Below, one piece after another: positions 7,633 to 14,094 of a DNA stretch of 14,117 nucleotides. Position numbers and translations under genes: made by a program. Numbering within the stretch: the first letter of the stretch is position 1; every line of letters starts with the position of its first letter. Location: NCBI GenBank assembly GCA_003486705.1, contig DNGE01000068.1, positions 4,325 through 18,441 on the forward strand. Reading direction: 5' to 3'. The DNA is from Bacillota bacterium (GTDB lineage: Bacteria; Bacillota_I; Bacilli_A; MOL361; Turicibacteraceae). Under the pieces are notes generated by a model that worked only from the letters and a program-made list of their open reading frames with translations, did not search any database and was not told where the DNA came from.

Positions 7633-7663
7633 AAAAGGAGGTATAAAAGTTGGAGTGATGATC

Positions 7664-8830
7664 ATGTGCTTGATTAAAATAGGTAAATTAGTTTTGAAAA
7701 CATTAAATGAAGCAGGATATGAGGCATACTTTGTGGGTGGCATGGTACGTGATCAATTATTAAACCGCCCCATCTATGACATTGATATTACAACGTCAGC
7801 AACGCCTGATGTCGTGATGTCACTGTTTGAGAAAACAATTCCAACAGGAATTTTGCATGGAACGGTAACAGTACTTATCGAACAGATCCCTGTTGAAGTG
7901 ACAACGTTTCGTCAAGAAACAACGTATGTTGATTATCGCCGACCGGATGAAGTGTTTTTTACTAACTCTTTAACGGAAGATTTAAAACGACGAGATTTTA
8001 CAATGAACGCCATTGCAAAAGATATAAATGAAAACGTATATGATCCGTATCAAGGATTAGATGATTTATCTTTACGATGTATTAAAGCAGTGGGCAATCC
8101 GAATGAGCGATTTGAAGAAGATCCATTGCGTATGCTAAGAGCGATTCGATTTGTTTCAAAATTAAATTTTGAGCTGCATCAAAAAACGTATGAAGCAATG
8201 AAAACAAAAGCTTCATTAATTGCGCACATTTCAAAAGAGCGAATAAAAAAAGAAATGGATGGAATGATGAGCGGTTGTTCTAAACAAGTGGCACTGCAAC
8301 ATTTAATCGAGACGAAATTAGCAACATTTATGGACGGTTTTGAGCGTCTAAACGTGTATCAGGGGTATGATTTTAAGATGTTGACGCAAGGGGTGGACTT
8401 ATTTATTTTAGCGGCACTGACGGCAGATGATGTAAATGGGTTCTTGTCAGCGTGGCCCTTGTCTCGCGAAGAGAAAAAGATGGTTAAGCTTGTGGTGCAA
8501 CTTCAAAAAAATCCGCCACATGAGTCCATGATTTTATATCGTTATCAGGCCGTTGTGTTTGAAAAACATCATGCCTTATGCCAATTTCTTAAGCAGAGAA
8601 ATGAACCGTTAACACTGCCTGAGCTTCCGATTTATAATCGTAAAGAATTAGCTATTAATGGCGCCCTGTTGCAAAAAGTCGTCGGGTTGCCAAGCGGACC
8701 GTGGATTCAACAAGTTCTTGAACAAATAGAAGAGCAAGTCATTTTACGTCGTTTAAACAATGATTTAAAAAGCATTGAAGCATATATTAAAACAATGAAT
8801 ATAGGTGAAATAAATGAAAAGAAAAAATAA
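7664..8830 (+). CDS. cca: CCA-adding tRNA nucleotidyltransferase
   Basis: This enzyme adds or repairs the 3' CCA end of tRNA. The class II nucleotidyltransferase head shows VGGMVRD at 24-30, the metal-binding DID at 39-41, RRPDEV, KRRDFTMNAIA with RRD at 109-111, and EDPLRMLRAIRF at 152-163. The C-terminal tRNA-binding region is divergent, as usual. From ATG 7664 the protein has 388 residues, and the distance from Met to VGG (23 residues) equals that of Bacillus subtilis Cca. GGAG at 7652-7655 serves this start. In-frame GTG 7655 and ATG 7658 are alternatives, and a stronger AAAGGAGGT at 7634-7642 is rather far upstream. The coding end overlaps tseB by 17 bases. It is probably a full CCA enzyme as in Bacillus, not a split A- or CC-adding form, but this cannot be proved by eye. 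Confidence 0.93.
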   Translation: MCLIKIGKLVLKTLNEAGYEAYFVGGMVRDQLLNRPIYDIDITTSATPDVVMSLFEKTIPTGILHGTVTVLIEQIPVEVTTFRQETTYVDYRRPDEVFFTNSLTEDLKRRDFTMNAIAKDINENVYDPYQGLDDLSLRCIKAVGNPNERFEEDPLRMLRAIRFVSKLNFELHQKTYEAMKTKASLIAHISKERIKKEMDGMMSGCSKQVALQHLIETKLATFMDGFERLNVYQGYDFKMLTQGVDLFILAALTADDVNGFLSAWPLSREEKKMVKLVVQLQKNPPHESMILYRYQAVVFEKHHALCQFLKQRNEPLTLPELPIYNRKELAINGALLQKVVGLPSGPWIQQVLEQIEEQVILRRLNNDLKSIEAYIKTMNIGEINEKKK

Positions 8831-9287
8831 ATGGCCGAAGCGTATTTTTCTCATCGTCTTAACCGTTATCGCGAGTTTTACAACGATGCTGTTAGCTTAT
8901 GTGGCAGGATATGAAAAAGATTTAATGGTTTACCAAGAATCACTTGCCAAACTACCAGAAGTGAATAGCGTGCTTGAAATCGCTAAGTATAATGGTACTG
9001 AACAATATTATGTAGCAAAAGTTAAACTTATTAATGAAACAGAACACTATTATTTTATTAAAGATAATGTCGTCGAGTATAACGTCGAGACGAAAAATAT
9101 TTTAAGTACAGATGTTATTGTAAATAATGTGATGAACCAAATTCAAGGTGATATTAAGCATTATTATTTAGGAATCCATGAAGAAAAACCGATTTATGAA
9201 GTCGTTGTGAGTACACAAAATCAAGAAGTCTATGTATTAGTAGATGCAATGAGTGGTGAACTAGTAGCAACGTATGAGTTAAAATAG
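8814..9287 (+). CDS. tseB: cell wall elongation regulator TseB-like protein (YpmB, DUF5590)
   Basis: A 157-residue membrane-anchored protein. The N-terminus is Lys/Arg rich and followed by one hydrophobic helix at about residues 10-30, so the rest should face outward. The extracytoplasmic part matches the YpmB/DUF5590 pattern of two PepSY-like units: EIAKYNGTEQYYVAKVKL early, then GIHEEKPIYEVVVSTQNQEVYVLVDAMSGELV at the end. In Bacillus subtilis YpmB was renamed TseB, a partner of the elongation transpeptidase PBP2A. The ATG lies inside the end of cca in another frame, with a GGTG-type ribosome binding site within cca, which indicates translational coupling. In Bacillus ypmB also lies between cca and dnaD, supporting the assignment. 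No penicillin-binding protein gene is in the window. Confidence 0.82.
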   Translation: MKRKNKWPKRIFLIVLTVIASFTTMLLAYVAGYEKDLMVYQESLAKLPEVNSVLEIAKYNGTEQYYVAKVKLINETEHYYFIKDNVVEYNVETKNILSTDVIVNNVMNQIQGDIKHYYLGIHEEKPIYEVVVSTQNQEVYVLVDAMSGELVATYELK

Positions 9288-9298
9288 GAGTGATTAGG

Positions 9299-9973
9299 AT
9301 GTATGAATTATGGAAAAATAAATGCTTAGATTTTAACTTAATCTTGTTACAGACATATAAGCAACTCGGACTAAATGAACAAGAGTATGTGTTTTTAGTT
9401 TGTTTAGCACATTTTATTAATCATCAACCAGCGAGCTGGACATTTTCTGATATTTCAAATCTCATGACGGTAAATGATGCAGACTGTTCGCTGTTATTTA
9501 TTAGTTTAGTGGAACGAAAATACATCGTACTAAGAAGTAAAACCGATCAAGAAGGAAAGCGATATGAAGAATACTCGTTGTCACCGTTGTTTGAACTCAT
9601 TGAAAAGCAAATGTCACAACAAAAAAATGAAATGAATGCCGGTACGCGAGAAGAGATTTTTTCATTGCTTGAACAAAAAATCGGAATGTTAAGTCCACTT
9701 GATATTGAAACGGTCCATATGTGGATGACAGAAGATGGGTTTCATCCGGAATTGATTAAACTCGCTATTTTTGAAATGAGTGCGAATCAAATTAAATCCA
9801 TTCGTTATATTGATAAGATTTTATTGGATTGGAAACGTAAAAATATTTCAACGGTTGATGATGCCAAACGAGAGTTACTTGCTTTTCGTCAACGTAAAAT
9901 GGGACAAGGGACGCTAACAGCAAGCCAAGAACCGGTAGATACAACATTTTATTATGACTGGATGAGTGAATAA
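9299..9973 (+). CDS. dnaD: DnaD replication initiation / restart protein
   Basis: DnaD is a Bacillota primosome component that acts with DnaA, DnaB and DnaI to load the replicative helicase. The 224-residue product has an N-terminal winged-helix region (about 1-100, with LNEQEYVFLVCLAHFIN and ASWTFSDISNLM) and a C-terminal DnaD/DnaB_2 domain (about 115-200). The C-terminal domain ends in the diagnostic RYIDKILLDWKRKNISTVDDAK. The ATG at 9299 is chosen because ATAGGAG at 9284-9290 lies eight bases upstream; the in-frame GTG at 9290 falls inside that site. Four codons separate it from tseB and 16 bases from nth. dnaD-nth adjacency is conserved in Bacillus, and the position in a cca-ypmB-dnaD-nth operon fits DnaD rather than a phage paralogue. 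Confidence 0.9.
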   Translation: MYELWKNKCLDFNLILLQTYKQLGLNEQEYVFLVCLAHFINHQPASWTFSDISNLMTVNDADCSLLFISLVERKYIVLRSKTDQEGKRYEEYSLSPLFELIEKQMSQQKNEMNAGTREEIFSLLEQKIGMLSPLDIETVHMWMTEDGFHPELIKLAIFEMSANQIKSIRYIDKILLDWKRKNISTVDDAKRELLAFRQRKMGQGTLTASQEPVDTTFYYDWMSE

Positions 9974-9989
9974 AAGGAGGTAAACCCTT

Positions 9990-10634
9990 TTGATATCAAA
10001 AAAGAAAGTAAAAGAACTATTAGATCAAATGGAAGAGTTATTTCCGGATGCATCATGTGAACTAAATTATGAAAACGAGTTTGAACTTGTGATTGCGGTT
10101 TTACTATCGGCACAAACAACGGATAAGAGTGTCAATAAACTAACGGAGCAATTATTTAAAAAATATAAAACGCCTGAAGATTTTGATAAAGTATCACTTA
10201 CAGAGCTAGAACAAGACATTAAGACCATCGGCCTTTATCGAAACAAAGCAAAAAGTATTAAACGACTAGCGAAGCAGTTAATTGAAAACTATGAGTCAAA
10301 AGTGCCTTCAACGTTTGAAGAACTCGTTGAACTAGGTGGTGTTGGACGTAAAACGGCAAACGTTGTGTTATCCGTTGGTTTTGATGTCCCACGCATTGCA
10401 GTTGATACGCATGTTGAACGAGTGAGCAAACGCTTAGGCATTTGCCCACAAAAAGATACGGTCCTAGAGGTTGAGAAAAAACTGATGCACCTTATCCCAG
10501 AAGAGCGCTGGTCAAAAGCGCATCATGTTTTTATTCACTTTGGGCGTTACCATTGCACGGCCAAAAATCCAAAGTGCGAGCAGTGCCCACTAGTAGAAGC
10601 CTGTAAAACAGGTGAAAAATTATTAAAGGCATAA
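9990..10634 (+). CDS. nth: endonuclease III
   Basis: Endonuclease III is a DNA glycosylase and AP lyase that removes oxidised pyrimidines. The 214-residue product shows the helix-hairpin-helix LGGVGRKTANVV with catalytic Lys121, the catalytic Asp139 in AVDTHVERVSKRLG, and the four-cysteine loop of the 4Fe-4S cluster (C-x6-C-x2-C-x5-C at 189, 196, 199 and 205). All key residues are present and the length is normal. It begins with TTG at 9990. AAAGGAGGT, ending at 9981, gives an ideal spacing of eight bases, overlaps the dnaD stop, and no ATG is available nearby. It is the last gene of the operon and is followed by a strong terminator. Confidence 0.95.
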   Translation: MISKKKVKELLDQMEELFPDASCELNYENEFELVIAVLLSAQTTDKSVNKLTEQLFKKYKTPEDFDKVSLTELEQDIKTIGLYRNKAKSIKRLAKQLIENYESKVPSTFEELVELGGVGRKTANVVLSVGFDVPRIAVDTHVERVSKRLGICPQKDTVLEVEKKLMHLIPEERWSKAHHVFIHFGRYHCTAKNPKCEQCPLVEACKTGEKLLKA

Positions 10635-10642
10635 GGCAGTGT

Positions 10643-10688
10643 AAAAAGCACGTTAATCGTTAGTTAGCTAACGATTAACGTGCTTTTT
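10643..10688. terminator. strong intrinsic terminator after nth
   Basis: A perfect 21-bp inverted repeat: the left arm at 10643-10663 begins AAAAAGCACG, the loop is TTAG at 10664-10667, and the right arm at 10668-10688 ends CGTGCTTTTT. The A run and T run make it usable on both strands. It closes the cca-nth operon and separates it from the PAP2 gene. Confidence 0.93.
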
Positions 10689-10748
10689 GTTTAGGTATGT
10701 TTCTGCAACAATTTTTTGTTAAAATTTGGTTAATGTTATTTTTTGAGG

Positions 10749-10778
10749 GCGACTTAACTATTATAATAGAAGGGTCGC
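10749..10778 (+). promoter_or_regulatory. candidate PAP2 promoter with a 30-bp dyad centred on the -10
   Basis: TATAAT at 10762-10767 lies inside a perfect 12-bp palindrome, CTATTATAATAG at 10758-10769. An outer pair, GCGAC at 10749-10753 and GTCGC at 10774-10778, shares exactly the same centre (10763.5). No good -35 is visible; the window 17 bases upstream is a T run. The layout fits a weak promoter whose -10 is covered by an operator, but could also be read as a hairpin if transcription starts further upstream. Confidence 0.5.
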
Positions 10779-10800
10779 GTCAAAAAGGGGGATTTAGTGA

Positions 10801-10903
10801 GATTTGAACTTAAGAAACTAAACAGACCATTTCAGTAGCAAAATAATACTTGTTGGTGCTTTTTAACTAGCAATGAGCAACGATAAGGTCAGTTAATCAA
10901 ATC
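10801..10903 (+). promoter_or_regulatory. candidate structured leader RNA upstream of the PAP2 gene
   Basis: Three nested helices can be drawn. The outer one is GATTTGA at 10801-10807 with TCAAATC at 10897-10903. The middle one is AACAGACC at 10821-10828 with GGTCAGTT at 10887-10894, one mismatch. The inner arm is TTGTTG at 10850-10855 with CAACGA at 10878-10883, continued by TGCT at 10857-10860 with AGCA at 10869-10872. AGCA at 10837-10840 could compete for TGCT. The left side holds long unpaired stretches and the right side short ones. I do not recognise a known riboswitch or T-box motif. The rest of the 323-base gap holds only the nth terminator, the dyad and the ribosome binding site. Confidence 0.45.
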
Positions 10904-10957
10904 ACAAATAGATGATACGTCGAGTTGAGAGGCTCAGATAATACAAGGGGGGAAGTC

Positions 10958-11791
10958 ATGATGGAAGTTGAAATAATTAAGTGGATTCAAAGTTTTCATT
11001 CACCTGTTATGGATGCAATGTTTGAAGGAATTACCATGCTTGGAGAAAGTATGATTTTATTAAGTATCTTATCAACGATTTATTGGGCCGTTCATAAAAA
11101 ATTAGGTGAGTCCATTGCCTTTACGTATTTAAGTAGTGCATTAGTGAATAATACCATTAAAAATTTAGTGAAGGCCCCGCGTCCAATTGGTGTAGAAGGT
11201 ATTCGAGTGTTGAGAGAAAGCACGGCAACGGGGTATTCGTTTCCAAGTGGTCATACGCAAGGGGCAACCTCATTTTATGGTGCCATTGCAATCAGATGTC
11301 ATGCTCCTATCTTAAAATGGCTCCTTGGAATACTTGTCTTACTCGTAGGGTTATCCCGATTATATTTAGGGGTGCATTATCCAAAGGACGTTTTAGGTGG
11401 TTTAATTGTTGGGTTTGCTTGTGTTTTAAGTTGTCAGGTCTTATTAAACAAAGTGAAAAATCACCAACTTCTCTACCTCCTAACATTTTTAGTGTTTCTC
11501 CCCATGCTGTTTATTGGGCCGTCTTCGGATTTTATTAAATCATTAGGATCATTTTTAGGCTTTGTGATAGGTATTTGGTTTGAAAACCGTTATGTGAACT
11601 TTAACGTGCAAGGAACGACAATAAAAAAAATCATACGTGTCGTAGTCGGTGTTTTAATTTTAATTGTCTTAAAATCAAGCTTAAAAGATGTTTTTCCAAA
11701 TACGCTACTGTTTGATTTTATTCGTTACGGCTTCGTCACGTTTGTTGGGATTGGATTATATCCGTACGTTTTTAAACAGTTAAACTTATAA
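10958..11791 (+). CDS. PAP2 family membrane phosphatase
   Basis: A 277-residue integral membrane phosphatase of the PAP2 (type 2 phosphatidic acid phosphatase) superfamily. The three active-site motifs are complete: KNLVKAPRP (K-x6-RP) at 68-76, YSFPSGHT with PSGH at 96-99, and SRLYLGVHYPKD with Ser133, Arg134, His140 and Asp144. Hydrophobic helices surround them, and three more follow to the C-terminus. Such enzymes remove phosphate from lipids such as undecaprenyl diphosphate or phosphatidic acid derivatives on the outer face; the substrate cannot be told here. ATG 10958 is chosen because AAGGGGGGAAG precedes it. ATG 10961 is equally possible, and TTG 10925 has no ribosome binding site. It has its own long leader and terminator, next to a glycosyltransferase/acyltransferase pair of possible lipid function. 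Confidence 0.9.
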   Translation: MMEVEIIKWIQSFHSPVMDAMFEGITMLGESMILLSILSTIYWAVHKKLGESIAFTYLSSALVNNTIKNLVKAPRPIGVEGIRVLRESTATGYSFPSGHTQGATSFYGAIAIRCHAPILKWLLGILVLLVGLSRLYLGVHYPKDVLGGLIVGFACVLSCQVLLNKVKNHQLLYLLTFLVFLPMLFIGPSSDFIKSLGSFLGFVIGIWFENRYVNFNVQGTTIKKIIRVVVGVLILIVLKSSLKDVFPNTLLFDFIRYGFVTFVGIGLYPYVFKQLNL

Positions 11792-11795
11792 AGAG

Positions 11796-11830
11796 AAAGA
11801 GGCGCTCAAATTTGGGCGCCTCTTTGCGTT
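11796..11830 (+). terminator. terminator-like hairpin after the PAP2 gene
   Basis: AAAGAGGCGCTC at 11796-11807 pairs with GGGCGCCTCTTT at 11814-11825 around an AAATTT loop, with one G-T wobble. The stem is GC-rich and begins five bases after the stop. The T run after the stem is short (GCGTTT), so termination may be incomplete and some read-through into crtQ is possible. Confidence 0.75.
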
Positions 11831-11912
11831 TAATGCATTTAAAAATCATCCATACTATAAAAGCTCAAGATAAGAGATAAAAAAGAATACAGAAGAAAAA
11901 TCAAGACCTTAA

Positions 11913-11943
11913 TTGCAGTAACCCAACAGGTGTTTTCTATATA
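11913..11943 (+). promoter_or_regulatory. possible weak promoter of crtQ-crtO
   Basis: TTGCAG at 11913-11918 is followed by TCTATA at 11936-11941 (17-base spacer) or TATATA at 11938-11943 (19 bases). Neither is close to consensus. It is the best candidate between the PAP2 hairpin and the crtQ start, and read-through from the PAP2 transcript is an alternative. Confidence 0.3.
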
Positions 11944-11976
11944 TAGGAATGATTAGGATGAGAAGGCGGTGAGGAC

Positions 11977-13068
11977 ATGACATTCATACTGGATAGCATA
12001 ATAGGAATGGTTGCCTGTTTGGGACTGTTTTATCAATTAAAGAAACTAAATTCAAACAAAGCAGAAAAAATAACACAATATCCTAGCATCTCAATGATTA
12101 TTCCAGCTCGCAATGAAGAAAAAACCTTGCCCTGTTTACTGTCGTCCTTACAATCTCAGAAAAACTTATTAAAAGAAATCATTGTTGTGGATGATCATTC
12201 GCACGATCGGACAAAAGAAATGGCTGCCTCTTTTGGTGTCACTGTGATTGAGGCGTTAAATAAAGATGACTCATGGGTTGGGAAATCATATGCTTGTTTA
12301 AAAGGAAGTGAGGTAGCAAGCGGTGACGTGTATTTGTTTGTTGACGCGGATACTGTGTTTGCTGACGGTGCTTTATCAAAGTTAATCAAGACTTATATGG
12401 GGATTAATGGCGTTTTATCACTTCAACCTTATCACCGTGTAACGAAGTGGTTTGAACAATGTTCCCTCTATTTTAATTTAATTTTAGTTGGAGGCATGCA
12501 TTCTTTTTCATGTTTTTCCAATGCCGAAACGGCGATTGGCTTGTTTGGGCCCCTCATTATGATAGACGCTAAACTATATAAACAGATAAAGGGTCATGAA
12601 TCCGTGAAAGATAAAGTGATTGAAGATTTAGCGTTGGGGCAAGTTTTAAAACAAAACAAGATAAAATTATACAATTACATCGGGTATGATTCGATTTCAT
12701 TTAAGATGTATGATCATGTAGGGGCTTTAATTGAAGGATGGACGAAAAACTTTGCTCTCGGTGCGAAAACGACAAATATAAGATTGTTTTTAATGACGTT
12801 TATTTGGATAACGCAATCACTAAGTGTCTTTTTTAATCTAGTCAACCACCTAATCAGTCATAAACCGTTTGGCATCATCCTCTTGTTTTACATCCTCTAT
12901 GTGGGGCAACTTTATTTTATTTCAAAGCAACTAGGAAGCTTTAAGCACGTTGTCCTTGTTATGTATCCAATCTATATCTTAATCTTTATCGCCATTTTTA
13001 TATACTCAAGTATAAAAACCTTTATTTTTAAAAAAGTAAATTGGAAAGGACGTCCGATTAAAGTATGA
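11977..13068 (+). CDS. crtQ: family 2 glycosyltransferase resembling CrtQ (4,4'-diaponeurosporenoate glycosyltransferase)
   Basis: A 363-residue membrane glycosyltransferase with a GT-A fold. An N-terminal membrane helix (about 3-20) precedes a cytoplasmic catalytic domain with IPARNEE at 42-48, VDDHSHDRT at 71-79, GKSYAC near 102, VDADTVF with the metal-binding DAD at 123-125, SLQPYH at 148-153, EDLALG at 216-221 and EGWTKNFALGA near 253. Two to three membrane helices follow from about 268. Order and wording match Staphylococcus CrtQ, which adds glucose to 4,4'-diaponeurosporenoate in staphyloxanthin synthesis. The natural acceptor here is unknown because no carotenoid gene is in view. The ATG follows GGTGAGG. 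Its stop overlaps crtO (ATGA), and that partnership strengthens the CrtQ assignment over a generic glycosyltransferase. Confidence 0.78.
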   Translation: MTFILDSIIGMVACLGLFYQLKKLNSNKAEKITQYPSISMIIPARNEEKTLPCLLSSLQSQKNLLKEIIVVDDHSHDRTKEMAASFGVTVIEALNKDDSWVGKSYACLKGSEVASGDVYLFVDADTVFADGALSKLIKTYMGINGVLSLQPYHRVTKWFEQCSLYFNLILVGGMHSFSCFSNAETAIGLFGPLIMIDAKLYKQIKGHESVKDKVIEDLALGQVLKQNKIKLYNYIGYDSISFKMYDHVGALIEGWTKNFALGAKTTNIRLFLMTFIWITQSLSVFFNLVNHLISHKPFGIILLFYILYVGQLYFISKQLGSFKHVVLVMYPIYILIFIAIFIYSSIKTFIFKKVNWKGRPIKV

Positions 13069-13556
13069 GTCAAAACCTAGAACGATTATTGTTTTTAATG
13101 AAAGTCATCCTCTATTGGTTAGCCGTCCATGTATATGTCCCAACACTCACATTAAAATTATCTGATGCATCTCTAATTAAGGTTAGTTCTTATTTGAGAA
13201 CAAGAGCATTTGAAAATCAAGGAAAACTGTATGACAACGTCTTTCAAATTAGAAAGTGGAAAAAGTATTTACCAGATGGAGCGAAATGCTTTCGATCAGG
13301 CTTTAAGAAGAAGCATTTAAATAGCTATGATTCAATGTATTTAAGTCGATTCCTCTTAGAGTCTTATCGGGCAGAGCTCGCTCACTGGCTTATTATAGGA
13401 CATGCGCCACTTTTTTTATGTTTAGCAGATAAAACTGTCTTTTTTATGATGCTGCTATATATTAGTTTAGAGAATTTACCGTGCATTATGGCACAACGGT
13501 ATAATCGGCCACGCATTGAGAACGTGCTAAGAAAGCAAAATAGAAATAAATGTTAG
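13065..13556 (+). CDS. crtO: glycosyl-4,4'-diaponeurosporenoate acyltransferase family protein (CrtO-like)
   Basis: A 163-residue membrane protein of about the length of Staphylococcus CrtO, which puts a fatty acyl chain on the glucose of glycosyl-diaponeurosporenoate as the last step of staphyloxanthin synthesis. Shared landmarks, in order: an N-terminal membrane helix near 8-25, KWKKYLPDGAKCF near 64-76, GFKKKHL at 79-85, ESYRAELAHW at 99-108, a second hydrophobic segment at about 110-135, NLPCI at 137-141 and QRYNRPR at 144-150. The His and Arg/Glu of RAELAHW and the QRYNRPR end are the best preserved parts. The start overlaps the crtQ stop by four bases (ATGA), so the two proteins are made together. 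Acceptor and acyl donor are not known here. No terminator is evident after it. Confidence 0.8.
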   Translation: MSQNLERLLFLMKVILYWLAVHVYVPTLTLKLSDASLIKVSSYLRTRAFENQGKLYDNVFQIRKWKKYLPDGAKCFRSGFKKKHLNSYDSMYLSRFLLESYRAELAHWLIIGHAPLFLCLADKTVFFMMLLYISLENLPCIMAQRYNRPRIENVLRKQNRNKC

Positions 13557-13716
13557 ACAAAATGAGTGGGTAAACAAGTATGAATGAAATTAAATTTGGT
13601 TATGATAGTATCATGTGTTTAAGTTTTAGTATATAGACTGTGTGTCACTATATATATAGAAAGCAAAAATGATAAGATTTAAATAGGTATTAAAAAGTTT
13701 GAAAAAATAATAATAA
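13557..13716. other. AT-rich spacer after crtO with an imperfect hairpin
   Basis: No credible gene is present. TATATAGAC at 13630-13638 can pair with GTC at 13644-13646 and TATATA at 13649-13654, leaving a two-base bulge and a TGTGT loop. No T tract follows, so it is a poor terminator. The remainder is AT-rich and leads into the tandem promoters; part may act as an upstream activating A/T element for the first of them. Confidence 0.4.
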
Positions 13717-13718
13717 GT

Positions 13719-13758
13719 GTGTTGACATAATTCGACACTGATGATATTATTATCAAGC
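13719..13758 (+). promoter_or_regulatory. tandem promoter 1 of the tRNA cluster
   Basis: Consensus TTGACA at 13722-13727, a 17-base spacer, and TATTAT at 13745-13750. The 40 bases of this unit are identical to promoter 2. The spacer carries CGACA, and arms TGATA/TATCA (13742-13755) flank the -10. Expected start is near 13757. Confidence 0.85.
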
Positions 13759-13824
13759 GCCAAGGAAGTGAGTGTTTAAATCTCATCTACGGTGTTACAA
13801 ACAAAAACAAAAGTTTAAAATAAA

Positions 13825-13864
13825 GTGTTGACATAATTCGACACTGATGATATTATTATCAAGC
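13825..13864 (+). promoter_or_regulatory. tandem promoter 2 of the tRNA cluster
   Basis: TTGACA at 13828-13833, a 17-base spacer and TATTAT at 13851-13856, identical over 40 bases to promoter 1 and 106 bases downstream of it. It is preceded by an A-rich tract (AAAAACAAAAG, then TTTAAAATAAA) that could be an UP element. Same CGACA in the spacer and same TGATA/TATCA arms around the -10. Confidence 0.87.
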
Positions 13865-13920
13865 ACTCATGAGAAAGCTAACTAAGCAGCTCAGAAGTCA
13901 AAAAACTTTTTGAAAATATC

Positions 13921-13960
13921 GTGTTGACAATGTTCGACAGTCATGATATTCTAATCAGGC
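13921..13960 (+). promoter_or_regulatory. tandem promoter 3 of the tRNA cluster
   Basis: TTGACA at 13924-13929, a 17-base spacer and TATTCT at 13947-13952. It agrees with promoters 1 and 2 at 32 of 40 positions, keeps CGACA at the same place in the spacer, and keeps shorter arms TGAT/ATCA around the -10. An AT-rich tract (AAAAAACTTTTTGAAAAT) precedes it. GGCAC just downstream can pair with GTGCC near 13993-13997. Confidence 0.85.
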
Positions 13961-14023
13961 ACTAAACAACTTGTACTAACAACTTAGAAACGGTGCCAAC
14001 CTAAAAAAAACATTTTAAAAAAG

Positions 14024-14055
14024 TGTTTGACATAAAACGACAAACATGTTAAGAT
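14024..14055 (+). promoter_or_regulatory. tandem promoter 4, proximal to tRNA-Glu
   Basis: TTGACA at 14027-14032, a 17-base spacer and TAAGAT at 14050-14055. It is the most diverged copy but still carries CGACA in the same place. An A/T-rich tract (AAAAAAAACATTTTAAAAAA) precedes it. Start near 14062 would give a tRNA precursor leader of about 33 bases. Confidence 0.85.
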
Positions 14056-14094
14056 GTTTGAGTCGCTTCGAAAGAAGTGAGGAACAAACGCTAA

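Noticed and set aside
7477..7640. Insertion sequence remnant before cca
   Set aside because: The 12-bp repeats are direct, not inverted, and enclose no transposase-like coding or target duplication.
10258..10449. Minus-strand open frame inside nth, and a similar one at 12195-12389 inside crtQ
   Set aside because: Both lie opposite conserved catalytic segments and lack start signals.
10801..10957. T-box or known riboswitch before the PAP2 gene
   Set aside because: No T-box core (GGTGG-type) sequence, no terminator hairpin between leader and gene, and no recognisable metabolite-riboswitch core.
11296..11538. Plus-strand open frame of 80 codons in another frame of the PAP2 gene
   Set aside because: Overlaps catalytic motif coding; no ribosome binding site; composition not protein-like.
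13580..13636. 18-codon reading frame after crtO
   Set aside because: No ribosome binding site, no recognisable composition, and it ends in an AT-rich inverted repeat.
13719..14055. Regularly spaced 40-bp repeats resembling a CRISPR array
   Set aside because: Each unit is a sigma-A promoter with 17-base spacing, copies diverge markedly, the stretches between are AT-rich, and a tRNA gene follows. No cas genes are present.
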